In this document: piece by piece, positions 17,126 through 26,292 of the stretch
Layout of the letters: each line of letters opens with the position of its first letter
How positions within the stretch are numbered: the first letter of the stretch is position 1
Translations under genes and position numbers: made by a program
Notes under the pieces: model-generated
Databases searched by the model: none
Told to the model about the DNA's origin: nothing
Seen by the model: the letters and a program-made list of their open reading frames with translations, nothing else
Assembly: GCA_002414665.1 (NCBI GenBank)
Contig: DIAF01000020.1
Span: forward strand, 115,870 to 179,869
Origin: Halieaceae bacterium UBA5085
Lineage (GTDB): Bacteria > Pseudomonadota > Gammaproteobacteria > Pseudomonadales > Halieaceae
Length of the DNA: 64,000 nt
Direction: 5' to 3'

Positions 17126-18106
17126 TTAAAGGCCGACCTTGGCCAGACGTTGATTCAACACGTCCAGTGAGGCAGCCATTGCTGTATCACCCACTGCGAT
17201 ATCCGCCAACGGCGCCAGATCGGCGACCGCCTTTTCGCGCCAATCGTCTACCCAACGCTTTATCGTGGTTCGATTGTGATCAGATTCTTCGACGGTGGTC
17301 TTCAACGTGGCGTCCACCCAGCGAGAGCTGTCCTTGTGCCACTCCTGCATGAACTCAATCAGCATGGCCAGATCAGAACCACCCTGCTCGGTAATTGCAT
17401 CGTCAAACTGTCGGTAAATGAGGTCGTAGAGCAATGTATCGAGTACCACATCCTGCGCGATGAAGACCTCGAACCAGTCTTTAACGCACAGCACATTTTC
17501 GATGTAGCGACGCAGCCCCTGCCACGCGGGATCGGTCATCCAGTATTCTTTCGCCAGTGTCAGGCTTTCAGTGCTGTTTCCATCCAGCAACAGACCTATG
17601 CGTGAAAGGTACTGGGCTATCCCCAGTCGATCCATTGCGTTGTAAAGAAAACCCTGGTTGACGACCGTTGCGGTGCCGTTGGAGAACGCGAACATATTGT
17701 TCATGTTTGCGCCAAGTTCTGCGTGCCGCAACGGCACCAGACAACGGATGATCTTTGCACGTACTGCCTCACTCATGCGGCCCGCAGAGCCACGTTTCTC
17801 GAAGAACGCGTAATTACTCTCGGTTATCTCCTGCAGTTTGGCGCGCGCCTGCACGTAGGTGCCGTAGTAATACTGGCGTGGGTCCTTGTGTACATTCCAG
17901 TCTTCCATCACTACCGCAGTACGACTCTTATCAAACAACTCCTTGTCCGGCTGCCAGAATGGCCGGTAGTGAAAATTCTGTTCTGGAGCGATGTCGTAAC
18001 TCGCCTCCTGATAGCGGGAAGCCGGCTTGTCGCCAAAACGACGCTTGGTGTGCTCAAAGGTGTGCCTGATCGGCTCCAGTGTTGCTGTTTTTATTTCAAT
18101 ACTCAT
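17126..18106 (-). CDS. dmpL: Phenol hydroxylase beta subunit (P1)
   Basis: 326 residues, matching the beta subunit of bacterial multicomponent monooxygenases: TFEHTKRRFGDKPASRYQEA and DPRQYYYGTYVQARAKLQE. The fold resembles the alpha subunit but lacks diiron ligands, and it acts as a structural partner. It is 28 bp after dmpK and 15 bp before dmpM. Confidence 0.94.
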   Translation of the reverse strand: MSIEIKTATLEPIRHTFEHTKRRFGDKPASRYQEASYDIAPEQNFHYRPFWQPDKELFDKSRTAVVMEDWNVHKDPRQYYYGTYVQARAKLQEITESNYAFFEKRGSAGRMSEAVRAKIIRCLVPLRHAELGANMNNMFAFSNGTATVVNQGFLYNAMDRLGIAQYLSRIGLLLDGNSTESLTLAKEYWMTDPAWQGLRRYIENVLCVKDWFEVFIAQDVVLDTLLYDLIYRQFDDAITEQGGSDLAMLIEFMQEWHKDSSRWVDATLKTTVEESDHNRTTIKRWVDDWREKAVADLAPLADIAVGDTAMAASLDVLNQRLAKVGL

Positions 18107-18134
18107 TGGAATACCTGCTGCTGGTTTGAACTGA

Positions 18135-18416
18135 TTACCGGTGTGGGTCGCTTTCGCCGTAGCGCCATTTCTCCATGTCAGCGTCCACGGCGTCGGACTG
18201 TTCGCTCGTCATCATCTCGACCTGGTTATGCTTGCAGAACGCGTCGAAGGCAGCTTTGGGAAGCACCAGTTCGACATAGAGCGAAGGGTCGCCGATGGCG
18301 AAATCAAATTCGACGAACTTGTCATTGATGACGCCGCGGATACGGACGTAGCGCTTCAAGGCGCTGAACTGGCCCGCGGCATTCTCAGCCGCCGGGTGTT
18401 TGATTACGGGTACCAT
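18135..18416 (-). CDS. dmpK: Phenol hydroxylase assembly protein
   Basis: 93 residues, matching DmpK: KRYVRIRGVINDKFVEFDFAIGDPSLYVELVLP. DmpK binds the hydroxylase and promotes iron loading of the apo-enzyme; it is not part of catalysis. It is the first gene of the operon, with a GGAG site 8 nt before ATG 18416 and a sigma-54 promoter about 50 bp upstream. Confidence 0.93.
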   Translation of the reverse strand: MVPVIKHPAAENAAGQFSALKRYVRIRGVINDKFVEFDFAIGDPSLYVELVLPKAAFDAFCKHNQVEMMTSEQSDAVDADMEKWRYGESDPHR

Positions 18417-18463
18417 GATCTGGCTCCAGTCGCGTATTTTTGTTATCTGCTGCCAGTCAACAG

Positions 18464-18479
18464 AGCAAACGCTGCGCCA
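18464..18479 (-). promoter_or_regulatory. Sigma-54 (-24/-12) promoter of the phenol hydroxylase operon
   Basis: On the minus strand the sequence is TGGCGCAGCGTTTGCT. It has the invariant GG and GC separated by exactly 10 bp, with a TTGCT -12 element. It lies 48 bp upstream of the dmpK start and downstream of a DmpR-type activator gene, which is the textbook arrangement. Confidence 0.85.
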
Positions 18480-18557
18480 GTTCTGAAAAAATATATATTT
18501 TTTAGTAGGTTAACTATTTTCTAGCGAAGACCAACACGGTGGAGAACTGAAAAATTC

Positions 18558-18600
18558 ATCATTTGCTGAAACGAGATACACTGATAATTCATGAAATGAT
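18558..18600 (-). promoter_or_regulatory. Candidate DmpR upstream activating sequences (paired boxes)
   Basis: Plus-strand ATCATTTGCTGAA (18558-18570) and TTCATGAAATGAT (18588-18600) are inverted copies of each other at 11 of 13 positions. Their starts are 30 bp apart, about three helical turns. The second contains the palindrome TTCATGAA. They lie about 110 and 140 bp upstream of the expected transcription start. The known XylR/DmpR sites are also paired boxes about three turns apart well upstream of the promoter. Base identity to published sites is limited. Confidence 0.55.
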
Positions 18601-18620
18601 TAATCTGGCTAGCGTTTTGA

Positions 18621-20279
18621 TCAGGGACTGACGCGTTTTTTCAGCCTGTAATCAAGCGTTGCACGTGTGAGGCCGAGCAACTTGGCCGCCCTGGAAATGT
18701 TGCCACCTGCCCGCTCCATAGCGCGGTCTATCAACACCTGCTCCAGGACGGACAGCTGACAGCCCTGCTCCAGCAACTTCTCGGCCAACTGGTTCAGCTC
18801 TGTCTCATTGGACGCCTCTGGGGAGCCCGGCACCGCCTGCGGGAACAGATGCGAGGCTTCGATCTCGCCGCCATTATCGGCCAGGATAATACCGCGCTCG
18901 ATAATATTACCCAGCTCTCGGATATTCCCGGGCCAGTGATAATCACGCAACATGGCCATCGCACGATCCGTGATACCACGGAGAATTTTCCCGTGCAGAC
19001 TGGAGTACTTGTCGACGAAGTGCCGCGCCAGTTCGGGAACGTCATCAATGCGCTCCCTGAGGGCAGGTACCGTTACGGAGTAAACATTCAGACGATACAG
19101 CAAATCTGCGCGGAACCTGCCTTGTCTCACCGCCTCCTCAAGGTCTTCATTGGTGGCGGCCACCAGTCGCACGTCAACCTTGCGCGTTCGCGTGTCCCCT
19201 AAGCGCTCAAGCTCACTTTCCTGCAGCACACGCAGCAGGGCCGCCTGCGCCTGTGGAGACAATTCCCCTACCTCATCGAGGAACAACGTGCCGCCGTGCG
19301 CGCGCTCAAAGCGACCTGGTCGGGATTGATCGGCGCCTGTGTAGGCGCCCTTTTCCACACCAAACAGCTCGGCCTCTATCAGGTCGGCCGGGATTGCCGC
19401 GCAGTTGACTGCGATGAAAGGCTTGTCACGACGCGGGCTCCCCTGATGCAAGGCCTTGGCAAACATGTCCTTCCCGACGCCGGTTTCACCCAGGAGCAGG
19501 ACAGTCACCTTGCTTTCCGCCGCCCGGGCGAGCAACTCACGCACTTTCAGGAACTTTGCCGAGCATCCCACGAGGTCGCCAAAACTCTGTTCCGCCGTGA
19601 GGTTTTCACGCAATGCCGTGACCTGCGACTGCAGCGTGAACAACTGGTCTGCAATGCGATCGGGACGGTAGTACCGCAGCAGTTCCTCAGCATCGTCCCA
19701 CTCTTCAACGGGACGCCCCTCGATGCGACACACCTTCTCGCCACACCCCATGCAGCCCAGTTCGCGGAAGAGGATCTGACGGCCCGTGAAGCGAGTCGTG
19801 AATCCACTGGCATAACCAGTCTGCGACCAGCACACGGGTTCATAGCTCACGCCATACTCGGCGAGGAATATTTCCGCTTCAAAGGAATGCTGCCACTCAA
19901 AAATGCCGTGAAAAGTCTTGCTGATTTCGTCGACATTCATGCTGACGGGTACAACCTTCACCTGCCCAGTCATCATGTGGGATTGGGGACCCACGGAAAA
20001 CATTTCAAACATGGGGGCATCAGGACGCAGGCGCCGCGCCGTATCCGCGTCACGTTGACCGGCGATGTACCCCATGCGAATCAGCAAGCCCTTGGCCCGG
20101 TCTATCCCCAAGGACTCAATCATTTCCTTGCGCAGGGCCTGCAGCTCGCTGCTGCGCAACAGCACCATACGTTCTTCCGCCAGCCAGATGCGGCCCTCTT
20201 CAGGCTCGAAGCGCAGAAGCTCCTGCAGGTCATCAAGTGCCGGGAGATCCGGCAGTTCGTTGCTCATTACCGTGCCCAT
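18621..20279 (-). CDS. dmpR: Sigma-54-dependent transcriptional activator, DmpR/XylR type
   Basis: 552 residues. An N-terminal XylR_N/V4R effector-binding region (about 1-215) includes the Cys-rich ELGCMGCGEKVCRIEG typical of DmpR. The AAA+ domain (about 235-460) has Walker A GETGVGKD, the sigma-54 contact loop GAYTGA (Tyr instead of the commoner Phe), GGTLFLDEVGEL (Walker B) and an arginine-finger region. A C-terminal Fis-type helix-turn-helix (GGNISRAAKLLGLTRATLDYRLKK) completes it. Such activators are derepressed by direct binding of phenols or toluenes and drive sigma-54 promoters. It is co-oriented and immediately upstream of dmpK. Start ATG 20279 or 20267 cannot be separated. Confidence 0.93.
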   Translation of the reverse strand: MGTVMSNELPDLPALDDLQELLRFEPEEGRIWLAEERMVLLRSSELQALRKEMIESLGIDRAKGLLIRMGYIAGQRDADTARRLRPDAPMFEMFSVGPQSHMMTGQVKVVPVSMNVDEISKTFHGIFEWQHSFEAEIFLAEYGVSYEPVCWSQTGYASGFTTRFTGRQILFRELGCMGCGEKVCRIEGRPVEEWDDAEELLRYYRPDRIADQLFTLQSQVTALRENLTAEQSFGDLVGCSAKFLKVRELLARAAESKVTVLLLGETGVGKDMFAKALHQGSPRRDKPFIAVNCAAIPADLIEAELFGVEKGAYTGADQSRPGRFERAHGGTLFLDEVGELSPQAQAALLRVLQESELERLGDTRTRKVDVRLVAATNEDLEEAVRQGRFRADLLYRLNVYSVTVPALRERIDDVPELARHFVDKYSSLHGKILRGITDRAMAMLRDYHWPGNIRELGNIIERGIILADNGGEIEASHLFPQAVPGSPEASNETELNQLAEKLLEQGCQLSVLEQVLIDRAMERAGGNISRAAKLLGLTRATLDYRLKKRVSP

Positions 20280-20534
20280 GTTGGCTTATTGTTATGGGGA
20301 GTCACCGCGTCCCGCTGCGCGCACAAGTTACACTGACTAACCCGACTTTACAAAGCCACCGGGACCCCCCGCGAAAGCGATGCAAAAAAAGCCGCGCCAC
20401 ATTCGCAGCCAGCTCGCCACAAGTCCAGATACCTATCGCACACCGAATTCGTCCTGGCAGAATTCCAGTCGCGCTAACCCAGGATTCTGCTTTACACTAT
20501 CGGCCTGTGCCAATCCCGCTGCAAGAGTCTCAGC

Positions 20535-21467
20535 ATGAATAACGACATAAAACAAACCTCTTCAAAGCACGTCAACCCATTCAAGGAGCCCGAGGACGCC
20601 GCGGTGGAGCCCGCGGGGCCTTCTCCCATCGACCTCGCAGCGCTGGCATTCGTCAAGCAGCTTGGCGCCGAATTGCAGAAAGGTGAATTCGACCTGCCGC
20701 CCTTTCCTGATACCGCTGTAAAAGTGCGCGAATGTATTCAGGACCCTGCCGCGGATAACCGGGCACTCGCTGCTATTATCGCAAAAGAACCAGCGCTGGC
20801 AGCGAGGCTGATGCGCATGGCCAATTCCGCGATGGTGCGACGGGGCCCCATCGAAGTCACGGATATTCCCACGGCCATTTCGCGCGTTGGCATGACCATG
20901 GTGCAGAACGCGGCAACCTCGTTTGCAGCACGTGAAGCGTTCAAGGTACCCCCGGGCAGCGCCTGCTTCGGCGAGTTGAACGAATTGCGCCGCATGAGCG
21001 TCAGGGTAGCGTCAATCGCCTACGTGCTTGCAAAGAACGTACGCAGTGTCAGCAAGCCTGACGAGGCGATGCTGGCCGGGCTGCTGAGCTCGGTGGGCAA
21101 GTTTTACATTTTCACCAAGGCCTCTGATCACCCCGACCTGTTCACCGACCGCGCCGCATTGCGGACCCTCCTGAACCAGTGGCATACAGGCGTGGCGCGC
21201 GCGATTGTGGAGGCCTGGGAGTTCCCCGACACGATTGCCATTGCGGTAGATGAGCAGGAGGTGAAGGACAAGGATCGCATCGATTCCGCAGATCTCAGCG
21301 ACCTGCTGCTGGTCGCCAATATCGTTGCCCGCGCGGGTGTGGAAGCCGCGAAGCAACTGGGCGATCTGGATTCGCTGGCGCGCATGCGCATGGATGCGGA
21401 CAAGCTGTACACACTGCTCACAGACCACCAGGACGACATTGAGTCCATGGTCTCCGCGATGACCTGA
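20535..21467 (+). CDS. HDOD domain protein
   Basis: 310 residues. After a charged, low-complexity N-terminus (about 35 residues), the protein has the HDOD fold: LPPFPDTAVKVRECIQDPAADNRALAAIIAKEPALAARLMRMANSA, the IPTAISRVGM segment, and a later LLSSVGKF helix. HDOD proteins resemble HD hydrolases but lack catalytic metal residues, and act as signalling scaffolds. The gene is divergent from the DmpR-like regulator, sharing a 255-bp intergenic region. A direct link to aromatic catabolism is not evident. No partner signalling domain is fused. Confidence 0.85.
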   Translation: MNNDIKQTSSKHVNPFKEPEDAAVEPAGPSPIDLAALAFVKQLGAELQKGEFDLPPFPDTAVKVRECIQDPAADNRALAAIIAKEPALAARLMRMANSAMVRRGPIEVTDIPTAISRVGMTMVQNAATSFAAREAFKVPPGSACFGELNELRRMSVRVASIAYVLAKNVRSVSKPDEAMLAGLLSSVGKFYIFTKASDHPDLFTDRAALRTLLNQWHTGVARAIVEAWEFPDTIAIAVDEQEVKDKDRIDSADLSDLLLVANIVARAGVEAAKQLGDLDSLARMRMDADKLYTLLTDHQDDIESMVSAMT

Positions 21468-21616
21468 GGTTCACCGGGTGAATTGGTTCACCGGATGATA
21501 CCATCGTCCCCGCCTGATTTGACCAGAGCAGTACTGACAGCCCGTCACGCCGGCATCGAACCGGCGCAGGAACGAGCGCTCTACGCCGGGTTCCGCTTCG
21601 AAATCCGCTAGGCGCC

Positions 21617-22384
21617 TTACAACTGTGGCAGGGCGGGGAACACGCTGCCTGCGTGCCAGCCGCCATCGGCCATGAACTCCGAGCCCGTGCTGAAGCTGGC
21701 CTCATCCCCGGCGAGAAATACGGTGACTGCGGCCACTTCACTGGGCATTCCAACGCGCGGCAAGGCCTGATTGGCGTAGGTCGCATCTGCCTGTTCGCGG
21801 GTCATGAAGTCCTTGCCGTGCATGTCCGTGTACACCCCTCCCGGATGCACGCTGTTGACCCGGATGTTGTACTTGCCCATCTCGAGCGCGGCGGTCTTGG
21901 TCATGCCGCGTACAGCCCATTTGCTGGCGGCATAGGCCACCAGGGAGTTTTTCGCCTGAAAGCCATCGATGGAGGAAATATTGATAATAGAGCCGCCACC
22001 ACCCGCCTTCATGCTGGGAAACACTGACTGCATGCCGAGGAATACGCCCAACTGGTTAACCCTGGCAACTGCCATGAACTCCTCTTCGGTTGTGTCCATG
22101 ATGGTCTTGTGAATGAGGATCGCGGCGTTGTTGACCAGCACGTTGAGCGTACCGAACTGCTTACTGGCTTCGACTGCCGCCTGCCATTGCGCCTTGTCGG
22201 TGACGTCCAGGTGAACATACACCGCCTTCTCGCCAAGTTCTTCGGCCACCTTGCGGCCCGGCTCATCCAGAACATCCCCCAACACCACGCAGGCACCCTG
22301 CTCCACCAGCAACCTTGCTGTCGCCTCTCCCATGCCACGGGCGGCCCCGGTCACGATGGCGACTTTGCCCTCCAATCTTGCCAT
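21617..22384 (-). CDS. Short-chain dehydrogenase/reductase
   Basis: 255 residues, a classical SDR. Visible are the nucleotide-binding TGAARGMG (about residues 12-19), DV near residue 60, NNAA near 87, the catalytic Ser in NISSID and YAASK (Tyr and Lys), then NSVHPGGVYTDM. The acidic GDVLDE after beta-2 suggests NAD(H) preference. The sequence resembles 3-alpha(20-beta)-hydroxysteroid dehydrogenase-type SDRs, but the substrate cannot be read from sequence. It is divergent from the MDR gene at 22623; the two may form a small oxidoreductase module. Confidence 0.85.
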   Translation of the reverse strand: MARLEGKVAIVTGAARGMGEATARLLVEQGACVVLGDVLDEPGRKVAEELGEKAVYVHLDVTDKAQWQAAVEASKQFGTLNVLVNNAAILIHKTIMDTTEEEFMAVARVNQLGVFLGMQSVFPSMKAGGGGSIINISSIDGFQAKNSLVAYAASKWAVRGMTKTAALEMGKYNIRVNSVHPGGVYTDMHGKDFMTREQADATYANQALPRVGMPSEVAAVTVFLAGDEASFSTGSEFMADGGWHAGSVFPALPQL

Positions 22385-22622
22385 GATGCTAATTTCCTGT
22401 GTGGATGAAAAAACTGGAGCAAGCTTACCGCGTGCGCGCCCCGTGCTCCTAGTCCATACGGGTGATTGAAGTCCTTGAAGGCGTTTGCGGGAAGCCTCCG
22501 TCAGGTTTGCGGCAGCGGTCGCTGCTGCGCGCCCTCGACATCATCTCGTCAATTCCGTGGTAGGCTATCCGGCCTTGTTTGGCCAGGCCAGACCACTCGA
22601 ACAGACGATCAGGAGAGCAGCA

Positions 22623-23729
22623 ATGAGCACAACCGGCAAGCAGGTTTTCACCACTCTCGATAAAAGCGGCACGCTGACAGTGGAGGTCGCCACCAGCACC
22701 TTTCCGGAGCCTAAGGGAGATCAGGTACTGGTGAGGATGGAAGCCGCGCCGATCAACCCGTCGGACCTTGCCCTGCTGTTCAGCGCGGCAGATCTGGAGA
22801 ATGCGGAGTACTCACCGGGGAAGGTCGTAGCGAAAATGCCTGAGCCGTTTCTCAGCGGGTCCAAGGGGCGCCACGGTCAACGTATGCCTGTAGGCAATGA
22901 GGGTGCTGGCACCGTCGTGGCAACCGGGGACAGCCCGGCAGCCAAGGCACTGCTCGGCCAGCGGGTTGCCTGCGTGCCCGGCAATGCGTTCTCTGAGTAC
23001 GCGATCGCCGATGCCAAGATGTGTCTGCCACTGGGGGAGAACTCATGCGAGCAGGGCGCATCGGCATTCGTCAATCCGATGACCGCCCTCGGCTTTGTCG
23101 AGACGGCAAAAATGGAGGGACACAAGGCAATGGTTCACCTGGCGGCCGCCTCCAACCTGGGCCAGATGCTGCACCGGATATGCCTTGAGGACAATCTGGA
23201 ACTGGTCAACGTGGTACGGAAACAGGAACAGGTGGACCTGCTCAAGGGCCTGGGTGCGAAATACGTGGTCAACTCTTCGGATGATGACTACATGGCACAA
23301 CTGCGCTCGGCGATCGAGCAAACCGGAGCCTACCTCGGTTTCGACCCGATTGGTGGCGGCAACAACTCCGACAACGTGTTCAAGGCGATGGAACAAGTCG
23401 CCGTGGCCAAAATGACCGAATTCAGCCGCTACGGTTCCGACCAGGAAAAAAAGATGTACATCTACGGACGTCTGGATCTGGGTGCCACCATACTGACTCC
23501 TTCCTACGGCTTCGGATTCACCCTCTCGGGCTGGCTCCTGTTTCCCTTCCTGCAAAAAGCCGGGATGGAGACAGTGATGCGGATGCGCAAACGGGTTCTC
23601 GACAATTTGACCACCACCTTCGCCAGCCACTACAAGGAACGGGTCACGCTGGAGCAAATGCTGGAAAAGGACGCTGCGATGGACTACCGCGCCATGCGTA
23701 CAGGCGAGAAATACCTCGTAACACCATGA
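22623..23729 (+). CDS. Medium-chain (zinc-type/quinone reductase-like) oxidoreductase
   Basis: 368 residues from ATG 22623, which has a clear AGGAG site; the frame is open 46 codons upstream but without support. The MDR pattern is seen: GDQVLVRMEAAPINPSDLALL, the GNEGAGTVVATG motif, and a Rossmann domain around HLAAASNLGQM. The canonical GxGxxG glycines are largely replaced (AAASNLG) and the zinc-ligand cysteines are absent, so a quinone-oxidoreductase or enoyl-reductase-like activity is more likely than alcohol dehydrogenase. A hydrophobic stretch near the C-terminus (GWLLFPFLQKAG) is typical of this subfamily. The substrate is unknown. Confidence 0.82.
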   Translation: MSTTGKQVFTTLDKSGTLTVEVATSTFPEPKGDQVLVRMEAAPINPSDLALLFSAADLENAEYSPGKVVAKMPEPFLSGSKGRHGQRMPVGNEGAGTVVATGDSPAAKALLGQRVACVPGNAFSEYAIADAKMCLPLGENSCEQGASAFVNPMTALGFVETAKMEGHKAMVHLAAASNLGQMLHRICLEDNLELVNVVRKQEQVDLLKGLGAKYVVNSSDDDYMAQLRSAIEQTGAYLGFDPIGGGNNSDNVFKAMEQVAVAKMTEFSRYGSDQEKKMYIYGRLDLGATILTPSYGFGFTLSGWLLFPFLQKAGMETVMRMRKRVLDNLTTTFASHYKERVTLEQMLEKDAAMDYRAMRTGEKYLVTP

Positions 23730-23921
23730 TTTTATAAAGAAACTCGCCAGGTCGTTAACGGGGCTGCAAGCAGCGGCCCCGAGCCTTCTGCGTCATGCTG
23801 TTTCGGCCAACCACGTGCAGCGCGCGCCTGTTCTATACTCCTAAGCAAGTATCAGGCGCAGCGGCTTGTACCCCTTTGGGGGTACGGCGGTTGTTTTCAT
23901 GCGTCATCTGGGAAGCCCGGC

Positions 23922-24893
23922 ATGGATTTAATACAGCGTTTACTGGACGGCAGCCTCATGCCCCACGGGCACTGTCTGCTATGGCGAGAGGACTTGCTGT
24001 TCATGCATGTCGGGGGTGACGTGCTGACAACACTTGCCTACTTCACGATCCCGATTTTGTTGATCCGACTAGTGAAAAAGCGGGACGATCTTGCGTTTGA
24101 TCGCATATTCATGATGTTCGCCGCTTTCATATTCCTGTGCGGTGTCACGCACCTGATCTCTCTGATCAACGTCTGGCACGGCTATTACTTTATCGAGGGT
24201 ATCGCAAAGATTTCCACAGGCATGGTGTCGGCGCTTACCGCCATTGTAGCGTGGCGACTGCTACCCATAGCCATCGGCATTCCGAGCCGTGCCAGGCTGG
24301 TGAGCGCGAATGAACAACTGCGCCGCGCGCGAGAGGAAATCCTTGAAGCCAATTCAAGGCTTGAGCAAAAGGTACAGGAACGCACAGCGCAACTTGAGGC
24401 ACTCGCCGTGGCAGACCCTCTGACCGGCACTTACCGCCGCACATACGCTCTGGATACACTGAGTAATGAGCTCAAGCGCGCCCAGCGCTACAAAACGCCG
24501 CTGGCGATTGCGATGATTGATATCGACGATTTCAAGCGCATCAACGACACGCACGGACATCTGGCGGGCGACGACGTTCTGCGCGACGTTGGCGCGTTAC
24601 TGAACAGATTGAGCCGCGAGTCGGACACAATCGGCCGCTTCGGGGGCGAAGAGTTTTTGATTGTGATGCCGGAGTGCGACCAGACACAGGCGGTTCTCGC
24701 GCTTGAACGCTTCAATAAGGCCTTGCGAGAGCATCGCTTCACGCTGACATCCGGCGAGACACTTCGGGTTACCTGCAGCATTGGTACAACCCAAGCCAGC
24801 GATGACACGAATTACACCGAGCTCCTCGCGAACGCGGACAAGGCCCTCTATCAGGCCAAACATGAAGGCAAGGATCGCATCGTGAGTCGTTGA
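23922..24893 (+). CDS. Diguanylate cyclase with ethylene-receptor-like (ETR1-type) membrane sensor
   Basis: 323 residues. The first ~120 form three membrane helices that align with the ethylene-binding domain of plant ETR1. ETR1 residues D25, Y32, I35, P36, C65 and H69 correspond to D33, Y40, I43, P44, C73 and H77 here, all with the same +8 offset. C65 and H69 ligate Cu(I) in ETR1. A coiled coil (about 125-160) leads to a GGDEF domain with DPLTG, GGEEF (241-245) and an inhibitory I-site RESD (232-235), so it should make cyclic di-GMP and be product-inhibited. Such domains also occur in other bacteria. The ligand here (ethylene, copper or another signal) is not known. Confidence 0.88.
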   Translation: MDLIQRLLDGSLMPHGHCLLWREDLLFMHVGGDVLTTLAYFTIPILLIRLVKKRDDLAFDRIFMMFAAFIFLCGVTHLISLINVWHGYYFIEGIAKISTGMVSALTAIVAWRLLPIAIGIPSRARLVSANEQLRRAREEILEANSRLEQKVQERTAQLEALAVADPLTGTYRRTYALDTLSNELKRAQRYKTPLAIAMIDIDDFKRINDTHGHLAGDDVLRDVGALLNRLSRESDTIGRFGGEEFLIVMPECDQTQAVLALERFNKALREHRFTLTSGETLRVTCSIGTTQASDDTNYTELLANADKALYQAKHEGKDRIVSR

Positions 24894-24980
24894 GGCTGCT
24901 CCACACGGTGAACGTTACAGCGAGGGACTATCGACCGGGAGGTCATTTCGCTACTGAGACCAAAGTGCGCGGAGGACACG

Positions 24981-25823
24981 ATGCAATCGCTTGGCTATTT
25001 CCTGACAGCACTGGCCGTTTTGCTTGCCACGCTCGCAGGCCTGAGACAGCAGGATCGGCGTCGCGAGCAGGCAGGGTGGCAACGCTTGATCGCACTACAA
25101 ACCGGCCCCCGACAGAACTTCCAGCCGGCTATGGTTGAAGCCCTGCCGGAGCCGGCACGACGCTACTTCCACTACACCATCAAAGCCGGCACACCACTTG
25201 CGCGCGCGGTCGAGGTCGACATGGCGGGTGAAATCGGCCTCGGAACTCAAGAGGCTCCGAACTACCGCCCCATGCAGGCACGCCAGCTTCTCTCCTCTCC
25301 ATATGGCTTCCTGTGGTCATTGAAGTCCGGTGCAATCAGCGGGTCCGACGGTGCACTACCCGAAGAATCGTGGACGCGCTTCTGGCTCTTGAACCTGATC
25401 CCGGTGGCACGCGCAAAAGGACCCGACCATCACCGTTCGTCCTTTGGCAGGCTCGTGGCTGACTGTGCCCTGTGGGCCCCCGCCAGCCTGCTTCCCGGGG
25501 AGGACGTTTCCTGGGAGGCACTGGGCGAACACTCCGCGCGGGTAACCTTGCGGCGGGGAATGCTGGAGCAAGCCGTTGATGTGCATGTGAATGCGGAAGG
25601 TGCTCCAGTGCGCGTCGTGTTCCAACGCTGGAGCGACGCCAACCCTCAACGCCACTATCAATTACAGCCTTTCGGCGGTGATCTTTCCGAGTTTCGGGAG
25701 TTCGCGGGCTACCGCCTGCCGACCCGGGTGGTCGCCGGGAATCACTACGGTACGCCGGCGTATTTTCCCTTCTTCAAGGTCGAGGTCAGCGCCATAAGGT
25801 TTGCCGACACCAAACCGCCATGA
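24981..25823 (+). CDS. DUF6920/DUF6544-like protein of unknown function
   Basis: 280 residues beginning with one hydrophobic helix (residues 3-20) that is either a membrane anchor or an uncleaved signal. ATG 24981 has a strong GGAGG site. The body resembles a family of soluble beta-rich domains remembered as DUF6920/DUF6544 (PEPARRYFHYTIKAGTPLA; a later LPTRVVAGNHYGTPAYFPFF at the C-terminus). The family name is my recollection and could be off. No catalytic motif is recognisable. It is 87 bp after the diguanylate cyclase and may be co-transcribed. Confidence 0.6.
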   Translation: MQSLGYFLTALAVLLATLAGLRQQDRRREQAGWQRLIALQTGPRQNFQPAMVEALPEPARRYFHYTIKAGTPLARAVEVDMAGEIGLGTQEAPNYRPMQARQLLSSPYGFLWSLKSGAISGSDGALPEESWTRFWLLNLIPVARAKGPDHHRSSFGRLVADCALWAPASLLPGEDVSWEALGEHSARVTLRRGMLEQAVDVHVNAEGAPVRVVFQRWSDANPQRHYQLQPFGGDLSEFREFAGYRLPTRVVAGNHYGTPAYFPFFKVEVSAIRFADTKPP

Positions 25824-26245
25824 ACATCCCCACACGCACTACGGCGCTTGGCGCGGTGGTGCATTGAGCCAGCTGCCGGCGTCATACCGAGGTATAGCCC
25901 GGCGATGCCCGGCCCCGAGTAGCGCTCACCCGACAAAGTATCGGCGGTTGGTGGCGCGCTCACCTGAGTGCCGTCAGCGCTACCACAGGCGCTCACCACG
26001 GAAACAGTGCGAACGATGCAGGGTGCCGGCTACCCAGATTTTCAACCAAGCTTCCGGCAATCTGGCACGGTATGTCTGATGATGTTCGAAAACGTCACCC
26101 GCTCTGATTCAATGTCAAAGCCATAATGTGTTTTGGTAATCGCCACCCACGGAAAAAAATAGTTCTCGGATTCGGTCCCATACACTGCTGCGTATCATGG
26201 TCACTCAGATCTTCCACATAGGCGACTGTGAAAGGGCTTGGCAGT
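25824..26245. other. Intergenic stretch without a convincing gene
   Basis: On the minus strand at roughly 25880-26010 a short frame contains a lipobox-like VVSACGSADG followed by a low-complexity stretch. This could be the relic of a small lipoprotein gene, but there is no good start or conserved body. The right part (about 26090-26240) is AT-richer, with no open frame of note. It ends at the terminator of the following minus-strand gene. Confidence 0.4.
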
Positions 26246-26280
26246 AAAAAATTGCATACACACATCTTAAGACGTGTGCA
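26246..26280 (-). terminator. Rho-independent terminator of the exported-protein gene
   Basis: On the minus strand, CACACGTC and GATGTGTG (one G-U pair) flank a TTAA loop and are followed, after GTATGCAA, by a run of six T residues (26246-26251). It lies just past the stop of the gene ending at 26293. Confidence 0.75.
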
Positions 26281-26292
26281 TCACTACGCCCC

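Noticed and set aside
21495..21611. 38-codon plus-strand frame between the HDOD and SDR genes
   Set aside because: No good ribosome-binding site and no recognisable motif; too short to support.
25745..25999. Minus-strand frame with a lipobox-like VVSACGS
   Set aside because: The lipobox lies too close to any start, and the rest overlaps the end of the DUF6920-like gene; at most a relic.
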